This document shows, piece by piece, positions 47,251-60,064 of a stretch of 64,000 nt of DNA. How positions within the stretch are numbered: the first letter of the stretch is position 1; every line of letters begins with the position of its first letter. The notes under the pieces were generated by a model. That model saw only the letters and a program-made list of their open reading frames with translations. It was not told the DNA's origin and ran no database searches. Origin of the DNA: a beta proteobacterium KB13 (lineage in GTDB: Bacteria > Pseudomonadota > Gammaproteobacteria > Burkholderiales > Methylophilaceae); NCBI GenBank assembly GCA_000156155.1, contig DS995299.1, positions 1,231,400 through 1,295,399 on the forward strand, read 5' to 3'. A program made the translations under genes and the position numbers.

Positions 47251-48612
47251 CTATTTCCCAATACAAAAACGACTAAAAATTTCACCGAGAAGATCTTCTG
47301 TAGAAAACTCACCAGTAATGCCAGACATTTCTTTCTGGGCTAGGGTTAGTTCTTCAGCCACCAACTCCGGTTGATTAAGTTGATCAAGGGCAGTATTTAA
47401 ATGATGATCAATCTGCTTTAAGGCTTCAAGGTGTCGCTGCCTGGAGGAAAATAACTGCTCATTCGCTTCTAAATGGTTTAAACCAAAGGATTGTAAAATA
47501 TGTTCCTCTAAGAGATCCAAACCGGTCCCACATTTAGCAGATATTGCTACCAGTGGTTGTCCAGCATAATCAGTGACATGGGGTGGTTCATTGTTGAGAT
47601 CAATTTTATTTAGCAGCCAGATAACATTACATTCGTCCTGTAAGATGTTTTGCTTAAGATAATCATCTGCTTCATCTAAAGACTCTAGAAGCACTAATAC
47701 CAGCGCCGAACGACTGATAATCTCCCTGGTCTTTTTAATACCGGCTTGTTCGACAATATCCTCAGTTTCTCTAATCCCTGCCGTGTCCACAAAGTTTAAG
47801 GGAACCCCCTTTAAAGCAATCGAGGCTCTCACTGGGTCGCGAGTCGTTCCTGGGACATTGGTCACAATAGCCACTTCTTCTTGGGAAAATAAATTCATCA
47901 GCGTCGATTTACCAACATTAGGTTTGCCTACTAAGCAGACCTGAAACCCATCCTGAATCATTTGGCCCTTGGCAGCCGTCTCTTGTAAAACAATAATCGC
48001 CTGCTGAATGGATTGAATTTTTGACTTAATCTGTCCTTTTTCAATAAAATCAATCTCTTCTTCTGGAAAATCTAAACAGGCTTCTATGTACATGCGAATG
48101 TCGATGAGTTTTTTCAATAAGTTATTGATTTGTAATGAGAAATTTCCCTTTAAAGAATTCGCTGCATTAATCACCGCCGACTTGGTAGACGCATTAATGA
48201 TATCCGCTACCGCTTCAGCCTGAGTTAAGTCTAGTTTGTTATTCAGGAACGCACGGTAAGTAAATTCACCAGGTTTGGCCATGCGGGCTCCCATAGATAG
48301 CGCTTCCTCCAACAAGGACTGCAGCAATGCTGGGCCGCCGTGTAATTGGAACTCGGCCACATCTTCCCCGGTAAATGACTTGGGGCCTTTAAACCCGATC
48401 AATAAACCCTTATCGAGTAATTGACCTTCATTGGAATAAAAAGAAGTAAATTGAGCCCGATGAGAATCAATAGAATCTAGATGAGTAATTTGATGGGCGA
48501 TAGTGAACGCAGCAGGACCAGATATTCTAATAACACCCACGCCCCCCATGCCAGCCGCTGTCGCAATAGCGGCAATGGTTGAATCATCATTTACAAATGA
48601 TGAATTAACCAT
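47251..48612 (-). CDS. mnmE: tRNA modification GTPase MnmE
   Basis: 453 residues. N-terminal formyl-THF-binding domain, then a GTPase domain with GKPNVGKSTLMN, DTAGIRETEDIVE and NKIDL, and the family's C-terminal catalytic tail FCIGK. Overlaps the yidC stop by 8 bp. Confidence 0.98.
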   Translation of the reverse strand: MVNSSFVNDDSTIAAIATAAGMGGVGVIRISGPAAFTIAHQITHLDSIDSHRAQFTSFYSNEGQLLDKGLLIGFKGPKSFTGEDVAEFQLHGGPALLQSLLEEALSMGARMAKPGEFTYRAFLNNKLDLTQAEAVADIINASTKSAVINAANSLKGNFSLQINNLLKKLIDIRMYIEACLDFPEEEIDFIEKGQIKSKIQSIQQAIIVLQETAAKGQMIQDGFQVCLVGKPNVGKSTLMNLFSQEEVAIVTNVPGTTRDPVRASIALKGVPLNFVDTAGIRETEDIVEQAGIKKTREIISRSALVLVLLESLDEADDYLKQNILQDECNVIWLLNKIDLNNEPPHVTDYAGQPLVAISAKCGTGLDLLEEHILQSFGLNHLEANEQLFSSRQRHLEALKQIDHHLNTALDQLNQPELVAEELTLAQKEMSGITGEFSTEDLLGEIFSRFCIGK

Positions 48613-50212
48613 TTCCTTTCTTCTTCATAGCCGTCGCATGAATCTGTTTATTCACATACCACTGTTGCATCATCGACAACACGTTATTGATGAACCAATA
48701 CAACACCAACCCAGCGGGGAAAAAGAAGAAGAAGATACTGAAGATAATCGGCATCATCATCATTAATCGGGCCTGAGTCGGATCCGTAGGTTTCGGATTC
48801 AATTTTTGTTGTAAAAACATTGATGCCGCCATTAATATTGGCAAAATATACAATGGATCCTTCACTGACAGATCTGTAATCCAACCAAAGAATGGAGCCT
48901 GCCTTAATTCAACCGCTCCTAACAACACCCAGTAGAGCGCAATAAATACAGGGATTTGGATCAGGATGGGTAGACAGCCGCCTAAAGGATTAATTTTCTC
49001 TGTTTTATAGAGCTCCATCATGGCCTGTTGCATTTTTTGTTTATCGTCACCGAATTTTTCCTTCATGCTCTGAAGTCTAGGTGCGACTTCTTTTAATTGT
49101 GCCATTGACCGGTAGCTTGAAGCAGATAACGGATAAAAGAAAATCTTAATGACTAAGGTCAATAGAATAATAGAAACGCCCCAGTTATGCACTAACTTCT
49201 GTATGCCTGATAGTAATGAAAACAAGGGTGAGGCAATAAAGGTTAGCCAACCATAATCCACCGTGTACTCCATCCCAGGAGCGGCTTTAATTAATTGTTT
49301 TTTCAATTGGGGACCAGAATACAGAACCGAACTGACTTCCGCACTGGAACCCGCTTCTACCATTGCAAGCTTAGCTCGAACACCAGCAGAGGAGATGCCG
49401 TCTGTAAGGCGTTTGGTATAAAATTGTCTGGGAGAGTTGCCCGGGATGATCCATGCGCTAGCAAAATACCTTTGGATGATTCCAATCCATCCATCGTTAG
49501 CATTCTGAGTAAAAGGTTTTTGATTGTCGATGTCATCGAAATCCATTTTTTTAAACTTACTTGCCTCTGTAAAATAAGATACGCCTGTAAAGGTCGGCAT
49601 CATGCCTGATTTTTCTGCGGATTTGTGATCGTGTAACAACTGATAATAAATTTGAGGCTGTAAAGCAGCATCGCTTTTATTAGTAATCGAGGTGACTAAT
49701 TTAATCTGATAATTATCGTTTGAAAAGATGTATGTCTTGACGACCTTAACTTCCTCATTTTCAAAGATGATAGGAACGCTGACTTCTTGATCGTTTGATT
49801 CGTATTGTAACTGGTCTGATTTAAACACATCCTTATGGGTGGGGAGATTTTTACCAATTAAGCCGCTTTGTGCAATATATAAAAGAGGGTTCATTTCATC
49901 ATTCAAGATTTCATACAAACCGTCTTTGTTGTCGTTTTGAAAATTCGCCAATTTTAGTTTTCTAATATCTCCACCAACCGTGTTAATTTCAGCCTCGTAC
50001 AAAGATGTTTTCACCACTATTTTTTGATCATCCGCGAGCTGGTATGCAGGATTTTCGATATTGCTTGAGTCGTAATCACCTGGCTGAAGATCACTAAGTT
50101 CGGCATTATTAACAGCCAACTCTGTTTGCAATTGTTTTTGTTGCCAAGAGTCCCACAATAACAACAATGAAAATGAGAAGACTACAAATAATATTAGACG
50201 TTTGGTTTCCAT
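48605..50212 (-). CDS. yidC: Membrane protein insertase YidC
   Basis: 535 residues. First membrane helix METKRLILFVVFSFSLLLLW, a large periplasmic domain (about 50-330), then five C-terminal helices with LASSYRSMAQLKEVAPRLQSMKEKF-type cytoplasmic loop (here SASSYRSMAQL) and GCLPILIQIPVFIALYWVL. Inserts ATP synthase c, rhodopsin and other membrane proteins. Confidence 0.97.
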   Translation of the reverse strand: METKRLILFVVFSFSLLLLWDSWQQKQLQTELAVNNAELSDLQPGDYDSSNIENPAYQLADDQKIVVKTSLYEAEINTVGGDIRKLKLANFQNDNKDGLYEILNDEMNPLLYIAQSGLIGKNLPTHKDVFKSDQLQYESNDQEVSVPIIFENEEVKVVKTYIFSNDNYQIKLVTSITNKSDAALQPQIYYQLLHDHKSAEKSGMMPTFTGVSYFTEASKFKKMDFDDIDNQKPFTQNANDGWIGIIQRYFASAWIIPGNSPRQFYTKRLTDGISSAGVRAKLAMVEAGSSAEVSSVLYSGPQLKKQLIKAAPGMEYTVDYGWLTFIASPLFSLLSGIQKLVHNWGVSIILLTLVIKIFFYPLSASSYRSMAQLKEVAPRLQSMKEKFGDDKQKMQQAMMELYKTEKINPLGGCLPILIQIPVFIALYWVLLGAVELRQAPFFGWITDLSVKDPLYILPILMAASMFLQQKLNPKPTDPTQARLMMMMPIIFSIFFFFFPAGLVLYWFINNVLSMMQQWYVNKQIHATAMKKKGNG

Positions 50213-50228
50213 ATTTTCCTAACTATAT

Positions 50229-50441
50229 CTATGGTAATGGATCGGGGCCACCTCTATTCCATGGGTGACACTTTAAAATTCTTTTTGCAGCTAAAAACAA
50301 AGCTTTAAAAACATTGTATTTTTTTAAAGCCTCAATTGTATATTCAGAACATGACGGCGTAAACCTACATGAAGAAATAAAAAATGGGCTAATCGCTCTT
50401 TGATAAATTTTAACCAAAAGGATAAAGAGATTATTTAGCAT
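50229..50441 (-). CDS. yidD: Membrane protein insertion efficiency factor
   Basis: 70 residues. CRFTPSCSEYTIEALKKYNVFKALFLAAKRILKCHPWNRGGPDPLP is the YidD signature (quoted pieces: CRFTPSCSEY, CHPWNRGGPDP). Overlaps the rnpA end by 11 bp. Confidence 0.96.
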   Translation of the reverse strand: MLNNLFILLVKIYQRAISPFFISSCRFTPSCSEYTIEALKKYNVFKALFLAAKRILKCHPWNRGGPDPLP

Positions 50442-50763
50442 GCGTCTTAATAAAGGAATGAATATCTTTTTTGACTAACGGATAGTCTTTTTTATGAAAG
50501 TTTTTCTTAACTTGAATAATTATGTCCAGCTTACTTGAATTATCAAACTGTCGAAGGACATCCCGAATCACTCTCTTCATGTAATTTCGGGCAACAGCTT
50601 TTTTATTGATTTTTTTGCCAACAATGAGACCAAAGCGGTTGTATTCTAATTGGTTCGGTTTACGGAAAATGTTAATGAACTCACCACTAAAACGCTTTCT
50701 TAAAATAAAAACGGATGAAAAATCATCCGCATTTGTTAATCGAGTAAGCGAGCTTACAATCAA
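50431..50763 (-). CDS. rnpA: Ribonuclease P protein component
   Basis: 110 residues from a TTG start (50763) three bases after the rpmH stop; no ATG is available in frame. RNR-type motif appears as KKAVARNYMKRVIRD. Lys/Arg-rich, binds RNase P RNA for tRNA 5' processing. Confidence 0.94.
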   Translation of the reverse strand: MIVSSLTRLTNADDFSSVFILRKRFSGEFINIFRKPNQLEYNRFGLIVGKKINKKAVARNYMKRVIRDVLRQFDNSSKLDIIIQVKKNFHKKDYPLVKKDIHSFIKTHAK

Positions 50764-50766
50764 AGA

Positions 50767-50901
50767 TTAAAGACCTAACCTTGCTCTTCCTTTAGCTCTT
50801 CTTGAAGCGATAACAGATCTTCCGCCTTTAGTTTTCATTCTAACTAAAAAGCCATGTGTTCTTGCTCTTTTTACCTTAGAAGGCTGATATGTACGTTTCA
50901 T
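50767..50901 (-). CDS. rpmH: 50S ribosomal protein L34
   Basis: 44 residues from ATG 50901 to stop TAA 50769-50767. Begins [20 protein letters not shown] and ends [11 protein letters not shown]; one of the most conserved small proteins. First gene of the rpmH-rnpA-yidD-yidC-mnmE-mnmG unit. Confidence 0.98.
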   Translation of the reverse strand: MKRTYQPSKVKRARTHGFLVRMKTKGGRSVIASRRAKGRARLGL

Positions 50902-50935
50902 GCTGGTATTCCATAAAAATTTAAATTGATCGCGA

Positions 50936-50964
50936 AATATACATAAATTTGATCAAAAAGTCAA
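50936..50964 (-). promoter_or_regulatory. Strong sigma-70 promoter of rpmH
   Basis: Minus strand TTGACT (50964-50959), 17-bp spacer, TATATT (50941-50936). Both hexamers are 5/6; start would be near 50929, about 28 bases before the rpmH ATG. Confidence 0.85.
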
Positions 50965-50994
50965 TTTATATAATTGTTATATTTGCATTTTGCC

Positions 50995-51003
50995 TGTGGA
51001 TAA
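50995..51003 (-). promoter_or_regulatory. DnaA box upstream of dnaA
   Basis: TGTGGATAA, the exact complement of TTATCCACA. It lies 49 bases before the dnaA ATG, so it probably sits in the dnaA control region and could mediate autorepression or belong to a two-part origin. Confidence 0.85.
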
Positions 51004-51051
51004 CTTTTTACAAATCCGTTATCATTTCAATCCGAAGATAAAAAATTAAAT

Positions 51052-52404
51052 ATGAAAACAGAAGAGTTCTGGGAGATAATTTCAACCCAACTAAAGAAAA
51101 AGTTAACCGCCCAACAATTCAAAACCTGGGTAAAACCCTTATCAATTCGAGAAAAAGAAGATTCCCTTGAGATTGTTGCGCCTAACCAGTTCATTCAACA
51201 GTGGGTTACTGATCGGTTCTCCAAAGAAATTATTGAAATTGGCAAAGAACATAAAATTAAAAATAAAATTTTATTTGTTACCGAAAAAGGTAAAAAAAAT
51301 TCTAAACCAACAAATACAAGTGAAGAAAAAAATGACGTTAAACCAAAAGTTGAGGATAGAGCGCCAAAAGCTGTAATTAATAAATCAACCGGGCTTAATA
51401 AAAATCTTAATTTTGAGAATTTTGTCACAGGTCGAGCAAACCAACTTGCCACGGCTGCAGCTAAACAAGTCTCAGAGCGACCAGGAGAATCGTATAATCC
51501 CCTATTCATATACGGAGGGGTGGGGCTCGGGAAGACACACTTGCTGCAATCCATTGGTAATAAAGTTAAAGAAGAAAATAAAGATTTTAAAATTAAGTAT
51601 TTACATGCAGAAAGATACGTCACAGATGTCGTAAAAGCTTATGAAGGTAAGACGTTTGATCAGTTTAAAAAAAATTACCACTCATTAGATTTATTGTTAA
51701 TTGATGATATCCAATTTATTGGTAAAAAAAATAGAACACAAGAAGAATTCTTTTATGCATTTAACACACTGATCGAAAATAAAAAACAAATCATCATTAC
51801 TTGTGATAGTTACCCAAAAGAGATTCAGGGGGTAGATGAAAGATTAAGGACTCGTTTTAGTTGGGGTTTAACAGTAGCCATAGAGCCACCAGAATTAGAA
51901 ATGAGAGTGGCAATATTATTGAAAAAAGCAGAAATTTCAAAAATAACCCTACCTGAGGATGTTGCTTTTTTTATTGCAAAACAAATTCGATCAAATGTTA
52001 GAGAGCTAGAAGGGGCGCTTAATCGAATTGTCGCACTATCTAACTTCACCAACCTACCAATTGATTTAAACCTTGCAAAAGAAGCATTAAAGGATCTCAT
52101 CGCGGTTCGTGGAAGACAGGTAACGATAGAGAATATACAAAAGACGGTTGCTGACTATTATAAGATTAAAATTTCTGACATGGTGGGTAAAAAGAGATCA
52201 AGAAATTTTTCAAAACCAAGACAGGTTGCAATGGCTTTGACTAGAGAATTAACAAATTTAAGCTATCCAGAAATTGGAAATTATTTTGGCGGGCGGCATC
52301 ACACTACCGTTATGCATGCGTGTGAAGAAATTGAGGAACAAAGATTAAATAATCAATCTTTAGGACAAGATTTAGGTTTTTTAACGCAAGTATTAAGAGG
52401 ATAA
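51052..52404 (+). CDS. dnaA: Chromosomal replication initiator DnaA
   Basis: 450 residues. N-terminal DnaB-contact domain (EEFWEIISTQLKKKLTAQQFKTWVKPL), a Lys/Asn-rich linker, AAA+ domain with Walker A GGVGLGKTHLLQSIG and Walker B LLLIDDIQF, and the C-terminal DNA-binding domain with GGRHHTTVMHACEEIE. Very AT-rich (line 51241-51300 has 11 G or C of 60). Confidence 0.98.
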   Translation: MKTEEFWEIISTQLKKKLTAQQFKTWVKPLSIREKEDSLEIVAPNQFIQQWVTDRFSKEIIEIGKEHKIKNKILFVTEKGKKNSKPTNTSEEKNDVKPKVEDRAPKAVINKSTGLNKNLNFENFVTGRANQLATAAAKQVSERPGESYNPLFIYGGVGLGKTHLLQSIGNKVKEENKDFKIKYLHAERYVTDVVKAYEGKTFDQFKKNYHSLDLLLIDDIQFIGKKNRTQEEFFYAFNTLIENKKQIIITCDSYPKEIQGVDERLRTRFSWGLTVAIEPPELEMRVAILLKKAEISKITLPEDVAFFIAKQIRSNVRELEGALNRIVALSNFTNLPIDLNLAKEALKDLIAVRGRQVTIENIQKTVADYYKIKISDMVGKKRSRNFSKPRQVAMALTRELTNLSYPEIGNYFGGRHHTTVMHACEEIEEQRLNNQSLGQDLGFLTQVLRG

Positions 52405-52612
52405 GGTTGTGGGTTAATTGTTGATTAAATGTGCACAGTTACCTGGTTTAAAAATTTATATTTTTTGTCCACAATTTAACCACAATTAATCCATATTAAA
52501 TCCACTGATTTATAACCGATATAAGCCATTAGGAATCAGATAACTGAATGTTCTTAACAGTTTTTTGATGTATTATTATTACTATTAAATATATATATAA
52601 ATAATTTAAAAA
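52405..52612. other. oriC: Probable replication origin (oriC) between dnaA and dnaN
   Basis: 208 bp without a gene. DnaA-box-like sites: TTGTCCACA (52465-52473) and TTAACCACA (52476-52484), one mismatch each from TTATCCACA, and a weaker ATGTGCACA near 52429. Further on, five in-register triplets TTA-TTA-TTA-CTA-TTA (52573-52587) fit the DnaA-trio pattern, followed by a nearly pure A/T tract up to dnaN that could unwind. Leading-strand gene orientation flips across dnaA. The dnaN promoter must also lie here. Confidence 0.8.
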
Positions 52613-56107
<3,495 letters not shown>

Positions 56108-56108
<1 letters not shown>

Positions 56109-57007
56109 TGACTTTAAGTGAACTTAAATTCATTGTCGCAGTAGCAAAAGAAAAAAATTTTCGTAGAGCAGCTGACAAATGTTTTGTCAGCCAACCTGCA
56201 CTAAGTTTAGCAATAAAAAAACTTGAAGAAGAACTCAAAGTATTATTGTTCGAAAGAAATCGAACTGAAGTAAAAATTACTCCCATTGGCGAAAAAATAA
56301 TTAATCAAGCCATAGTTGTTCTAGATGAAGCAAGCAAATTAAAAGACATATCTAACAAAGGTCAGGAACAATTAAATACACCATTAAAGGTAGGTTTGAT
56401 TTATTCGGTGGCTCCATACTTATTACCCTTAATCATTCCAGTATTAAGAAAAAAAACACCTGAAATGCCTTTGGATGTAGAAGAGAATATAACCAAAAAC
56501 TTAGAGGTTGCATTAAAGAATGGATCTATTGAGGCTGCAGTGATAGCTCTTCCATTCGAGATACCTGGTACTGAGTGTATTCCTTTGTATGATGAGGAAT
56601 TTAATGTTGTTGTTCCAACAAATCATGCGTGGGCCAAGAAAAAAGAGATAGTGGCTAAAGATCTCTCAACAGAAAAAGTATTACTTTTAAATAATGAGCA
56701 CTGTTTTAGTGAACAAGTAGTAGAGGCCTGTCCAGAGCTGTCAAAAAAAAGTGAAGTGTTACAAGGAAACTCATTAGAAACGATTCGTAATATGGTGGCT
56801 TCAAATTTAGGCATTTCTGTTCTACCAAAAACAGCTACAGCAATTAATTATAATAATCCCTTGGTAAAAGTTATCCCTTTCAAAAAACCAGTGCCATTTA
56901 GAAGAATAGCAATTGCTTACAGAAAGAGTACAGTAAGAATGGAAGCAATTGAAAAGTTTGTAATGGCATTAAAAGATATCAAATCAAACAATATCAAGAT
57001 ATTTTGA
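56108..57007 (+). CDS. oxyR: LysR-family peroxide sensor, OxyR-type
   Basis: 299 residues. N-terminal winged helix (FRRAADKCFVSQPALSLAIKKLEEELKVLLFERN). The redox pair of E. coli OxyR is conserved in place: Cys199 (NNEHCFSEQ) and Cys208 (VEACPE), both at identical numbers. Peroxide would join them and activate transcription of defence genes. Tightly follows gyrB (1-bp overlap); no OxyR target such as ahpC or katG is in the window. Confidence 0.93.
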
Positions 57008-57018
57008 GGTAAGAACAA

Positions 57019-58080
57019 ATGATTATTGGTGTTTTAAATGAATTTGAGAAAAAAGAAAATAGGGTTGCGATCAGTCCGGAAATTGTTAAAAAACTAAGTA
57101 CGAATCAAATTAAAATATTTCTTGAACATGATTGTTTTACTCAAGCTGAATTTACGGAAAAAGACTTTATTGAGGCAGGCGCCTTAATTAAAACAAGAAA
57201 AGACATTTCAAATGAAGCCGATATTTTACTAACGGTATCATTACCGACCAATGAAATATTAAAAGAACTAAAAAAAGGAATAGTGATTGGAAATTTAGGC
57301 TCTACAAAAGATTTATCTTTTAAACACAATGTCTTCGATCTTTCTAAATTACCGAGAAATACACGCGCACAATCAATGGATGTTCTATCATCACAAGCAA
57401 ATATTGCGGGCTACAAATCTGTTTTATTAGCATTAGAATTTTATAAAAAATTTATGCCGATGCTCATGACAGCTGCGGGAACTGTAAAACCAGCAAGGGT
57501 ATTAATTTTGGGTGTTGGGGTTGCTGGACTACAAGCCATAGCGACAGCGAAAAGGTTGGGTGCAGTTGTAGAGGCATCGGATGTTCGACCTTCGGTTAAA
57601 GATCAAGTGGAATCTTTGGGGGCTAAATTTGTAAATGTTCCTTATGAAACGGATGAAGAAAAAGAAATCGCTGAAGGTAAGGGTGGTTATGCGCAGATGA
57701 TGCCAAAATCTTGGTTAGCTAGACAACGACATATAATTTCAGAAACTATTAAAAAATCTGACATTGTTATAACAACGGCATTAGTTCAAGGAAAAAAACC
57801 ACCTGTATTAGTTAATGAGGCTGATGTACGATCAATGAAACCAGGATCTGTGATTGTTGATATTGCTGGAGGTAACTGCGAACTGACTGAGACTGATCAA
57901 GTAATCAATGTTGATGGAAAAACCATTGTGGGCTATCAGAACCTCCCATCAATGTTGGCGCATGACGCTTCAATTTTATATGCAAAAAATCTATTTAATT
58001 TTCTTGAATTAATCATTCAAGACAATCAAATAAAAATTAACACAGAGGATGAGCTTGTTAAAGCTTGTTTACAGAATTAG
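57019..58080 (+). CDS. pntAA: NAD(P) transhydrogenase, alpha-1 subunit (NAD(H)-binding)
   Basis: 353 residues, domain I only. NAD-binding LILGVGVAGLQAIATAKRLGAVVEASDVR, and RVAISPEIVKKL near the N-terminus. The membrane part is on a separate gene, the split three-subunit form. Uses the proton gradient to make NADPH from NADH. GAGGTAAG ribosome binding site upstream. Confidence 0.95.
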   Translation: MIIGVLNEFEKKENRVAISPEIVKKLSTNQIKIFLEHDCFTQAEFTEKDFIEAGALIKTRKDISNEADILLTVSLPTNEILKELKKGIVIGNLGSTKDLSFKHNVFDLSKLPRNTRAQSMDVLSSQANIAGYKSVLLALEFYKKFMPMLMTAAGTVKPARVLILGVGVAGLQAIATAKRLGAVVEASDVRPSVKDQVESLGAKFVNVPYETDEEKEIAEGKGGYAQMMPKSWLARQRHIISETIKKSDIVITTALVQGKKPPVLVNEADVRSMKPGSVIVDIAGGNCELTETDQVINVDGKTIVGYQNLPSMLAHDASILYAKNLFNFLELIIQDNQIKINTEDELVKACLQN

Positions 58081-58089
58081 GAATTATTT

Positions 58090-58398
58090 ATGGATGAAAT
58101 CTTAACAATACAAAATATCACCATATTCGTTTTAGCTATTTTTGTTGGATTTCACGTGGTCTGGAATGTGACCCCAGCACTTCATACTCCTCTAATGTCT
58201 GTTACAAATGCCATTTCTGGAATTGTTATTGTAGGCGCGATATTACAGGTGGTTGAAATTGATGGAGATATTTTTTCTTTCAGCAGCATCGTGGGCGCGA
58301 TTGCAATTTTTTTTGCATCGATAAATATTTTTGGAGGGTTCATGGTCACGCAGAGAATGCTCGATATGTTTAAAAAGAAAGATAAAAATAAACAATGA
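58090..58398 (+). CDS. pntAB: NAD(P) transhydrogenase, alpha-2 membrane subunit
   Basis: 102 residues, three membrane helices ([55 protein letters not shown]). [14 protein letters not shown] is the family signature. Its end overlaps the pntB start by 4 bp. Confidence 0.95.
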   Translation: MDEILTIQNITIFVLAIFVGFHVVWNVTPALHTPLMSVTNAISGIVIVGAILQVVEIDGDIFSFSSIVGAIAIFFASINIFGGFMVTQRMLDMFKKKDKNKQ

Positions 58399-59762
58399 CC
58401 ACCTTGAATTTATCTTTGTATTTAATCTCAGCAATTTTAATTATCTTAGCATTGCGAGGCCTCTCTTCACCTCAATCGTCAAGAAGAGGAAATTATTACG
58501 GGATGCTTGGAATGACTATTGCTGTCATTACGACCCTTAGCATGAATTTAAATTATATTTTTTCACTTATAGCAATTTCTATCCTGGCAGGAGGAACAAT
58601 AGGATTGGTTATTGCAAAAAAAGTCCATATGACCAAGATGCCAGAACTAGTTGCCCTAATGCATTCTTTTGTCGGGTTAGCAGCCATGCTCATCGCGTTT
58701 GCCTCAATCTATAACTATACGAATACCTACTCAACGACCCAAAGGGTTGAGTTATTTTTAGGGTCGTTTATTGGTGCAATTACCTTTACTGCATCCTTGG
58801 TAGCATTTGGAAAACTATCTGGAAAGTTCATTGCGAAGACAATAATATTCAAAGGACAACACTTATTAAATTTAACAATCTTTATACTAATGATCCTTTT
58901 TGGAATGATCTTCTTTATTTATGAAAGCAATCTTGCCTTCATTTTAATGAATTGTTGTGCATTGATTTTAGGCATCACACTTATAATTCCGATTGGTGGG
59001 GCTGATATGCCAGTGGTGGTGTCTATGTTAAACAGTTATTCTGGATGGGCGGCGGCTGGAATTGGATTTACGTTAAATAATTCTGTTCTTATTATTGCTG
59101 GAGCATGTGTAGGATCCTCAGGTGCAATATTGTCATACATTATGTGTAAATCAATGAACAGGTCGATCGTGTCAGTTTTACTGGGCGGTTTTGGATCAGA
59201 TGTCGCGGAGGCATCAGCTACTGAAAATCAAAAACAACACAAATCTGGTTCTGCTGCGGACGTCGCATATCTTATGAGCTCATCCGAAAATATAATAATT
59301 ATTCCTGGTTATGGGTTAGCTGTTGCTCGTGCCCAGCATGCACTGCAAGAGCTCACTAACAAATTATTAGAAAAAGAAATAAATGTTCGATATGCAATTC
59401 ACCCAGTTGCTGGGAGGATGCCTGGACATATGAACGTCCTCTTAGCTGAAGCTGACGTACCTTATGATCAAGTCTTTGAGATGGAAGAAATAAACAATGA
59501 TTTTTCTGATACAGATCTTGTATTTGTAATTGGTGCTAACGACGTAGTAAATCCAGCTGCAAAAAAACCTGGATCGGCTATTTATGGAATGCCAATATTA
59601 GAAGCACAGAAAGCAAAAACTATTATCGTTAATAAAAGAACTATGGGAGTCGGATATGCTGGCCTCGATAATGAGTTATTTTATGATGATAAAACAATGA
59701 TGTTTTTAGGTGATGCTAAAGATTGTGTAGAAGATTTAATTAAAGCAGTCGAAGAATTATAA
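58395..59762 (+). CDS. pntB: NAD(P) transhydrogenase, beta subunit
   Basis: 455 residues: about nine membrane helices (domain II), then the NADP(H)-binding domain III with [36 protein letters not shown] and [11 protein letters not shown]. Completes the proton-translocating transhydrogenase. Confidence 0.97.
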   Translation: MTTLNLSLYLISAILIILALRGLSSPQSSRRGNYYGMLGMTIAVITTLSMNLNYIFSLIAISILAGGTIGLVIAKKVHMTKMPELVALMHSFVGLAAMLIAFASIYNYTNTYSTTQRVELFLGSFIGAITFTASLVAFGKLSGKFIAKTIIFKGQHLLNLTIFILMILFGMIFFIYESNLAFILMNCCALILGITLIIPIGGADMPVVVSMLNSYSGWAAAGIGFTLNNSVLIIAGACVGSSGAILSYIMCKSMNRSIVSVLLGGFGSDVAEASATENQKQHKSGSAADVAYLMSSSENIIIIPGYGLAVARAQHALQELTNKLLEKEINVRYAIHPVAGRMPGHMNVLLAEADVPYDQVFEMEEINNDFSDTDLVFVIGANDVVNPAAKKPGSAIYGMPILEAQKAKTIIVNKRTMGVGYAGLDNELFYDDKTMMFLGDAKDCVEDLIKAVEEL

Positions 59763-59769
59763 TTACTCT

Positions 59770-59970
59770 ATGGAATTACTTTTATTGTCATTATTTCTGA
59801 TCTTTTCTTTTGTGGTCGCACTCTATTCAATTATTTATGCTTTCAAGCAGATGGATCTAGAATCGAATACAACATCTCAAAATAAAGATTTAAAACCAAA
59901 AGCTAAGCCAAAAACAAAATATAAGTCACAGTTTTTAAAGTCAGCAAAAAATATTGATTTGGATTTATAA
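59770..59970 (+). CDS. Small single-span membrane protein, function unknown
   Basis: 66 residues: an N-terminal helix (LLLLSLFLIFSFVVALYSIIYAF) and a Lys-rich cytoplasmic-type tail (KDLKPKAKPKTKYKSQ). 7 bp after pntB, so probably on the same transcript. No family recognised. Confidence 0.6.
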   Translation: MELLLLSLFLIFSFVVALYSIIYAFKQMDLESNTTSQNKDLKPKAKPKTKYKSQFLKSAKNIDLDL

Positions 59971-60000
59971 GTTACTTAATCATTAATTTAATTAAGTAAC
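59971..60000. repeat. Perfect inverted repeat between convergent genes
   Basis: GTTACTTAAT (59971-59980) and ATTAAGTAAC (59991-60000), a 10-bp perfect stem with 10-base loop, covering the stop of the DUF2474-like gene. It lacks a following T-run, so it may be a processing or Rho-related 3' end rather than an intrinsic terminator. Confidence 0.7.
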
Positions 60001-60064
60001 CAATGATAGAAATAAAGCCAACAGAGAGCAACCAGATTAATATGAAATAAAAAACTTTCTTCAA
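59972..60064 (-). CDS. DUF2474-like 30-residue third subunit of bd oxidase (cyanide-insensitive type)
   Basis: TTG start at 60064 directly after the cydB stop (TAA-TTG), stop 59974-59972. The 30-residue peptide begins MKKVFYFILIWLLSVGF and ends YLIKLMIK: one membrane helix with positive ends and the W-x(2)-SV ... L-I-K/R-x-M pattern I recall for DUF2474 proteins, which follow cioAB genes. Position, size and topology also parallel CydX. The start codon is inferred; no stronger start exists in frame. Confidence 0.65.
   Translation of the reverse strand: MKKVFYFILIWLLSVGFISIIGYLIKLMIK

Noticed and set aside
59971-60000. Intrinsic bidirectional terminator
   Set aside because: The stem is AT-rich and no T-run follows on either strand, so only the inverted repeat itself is claimed.
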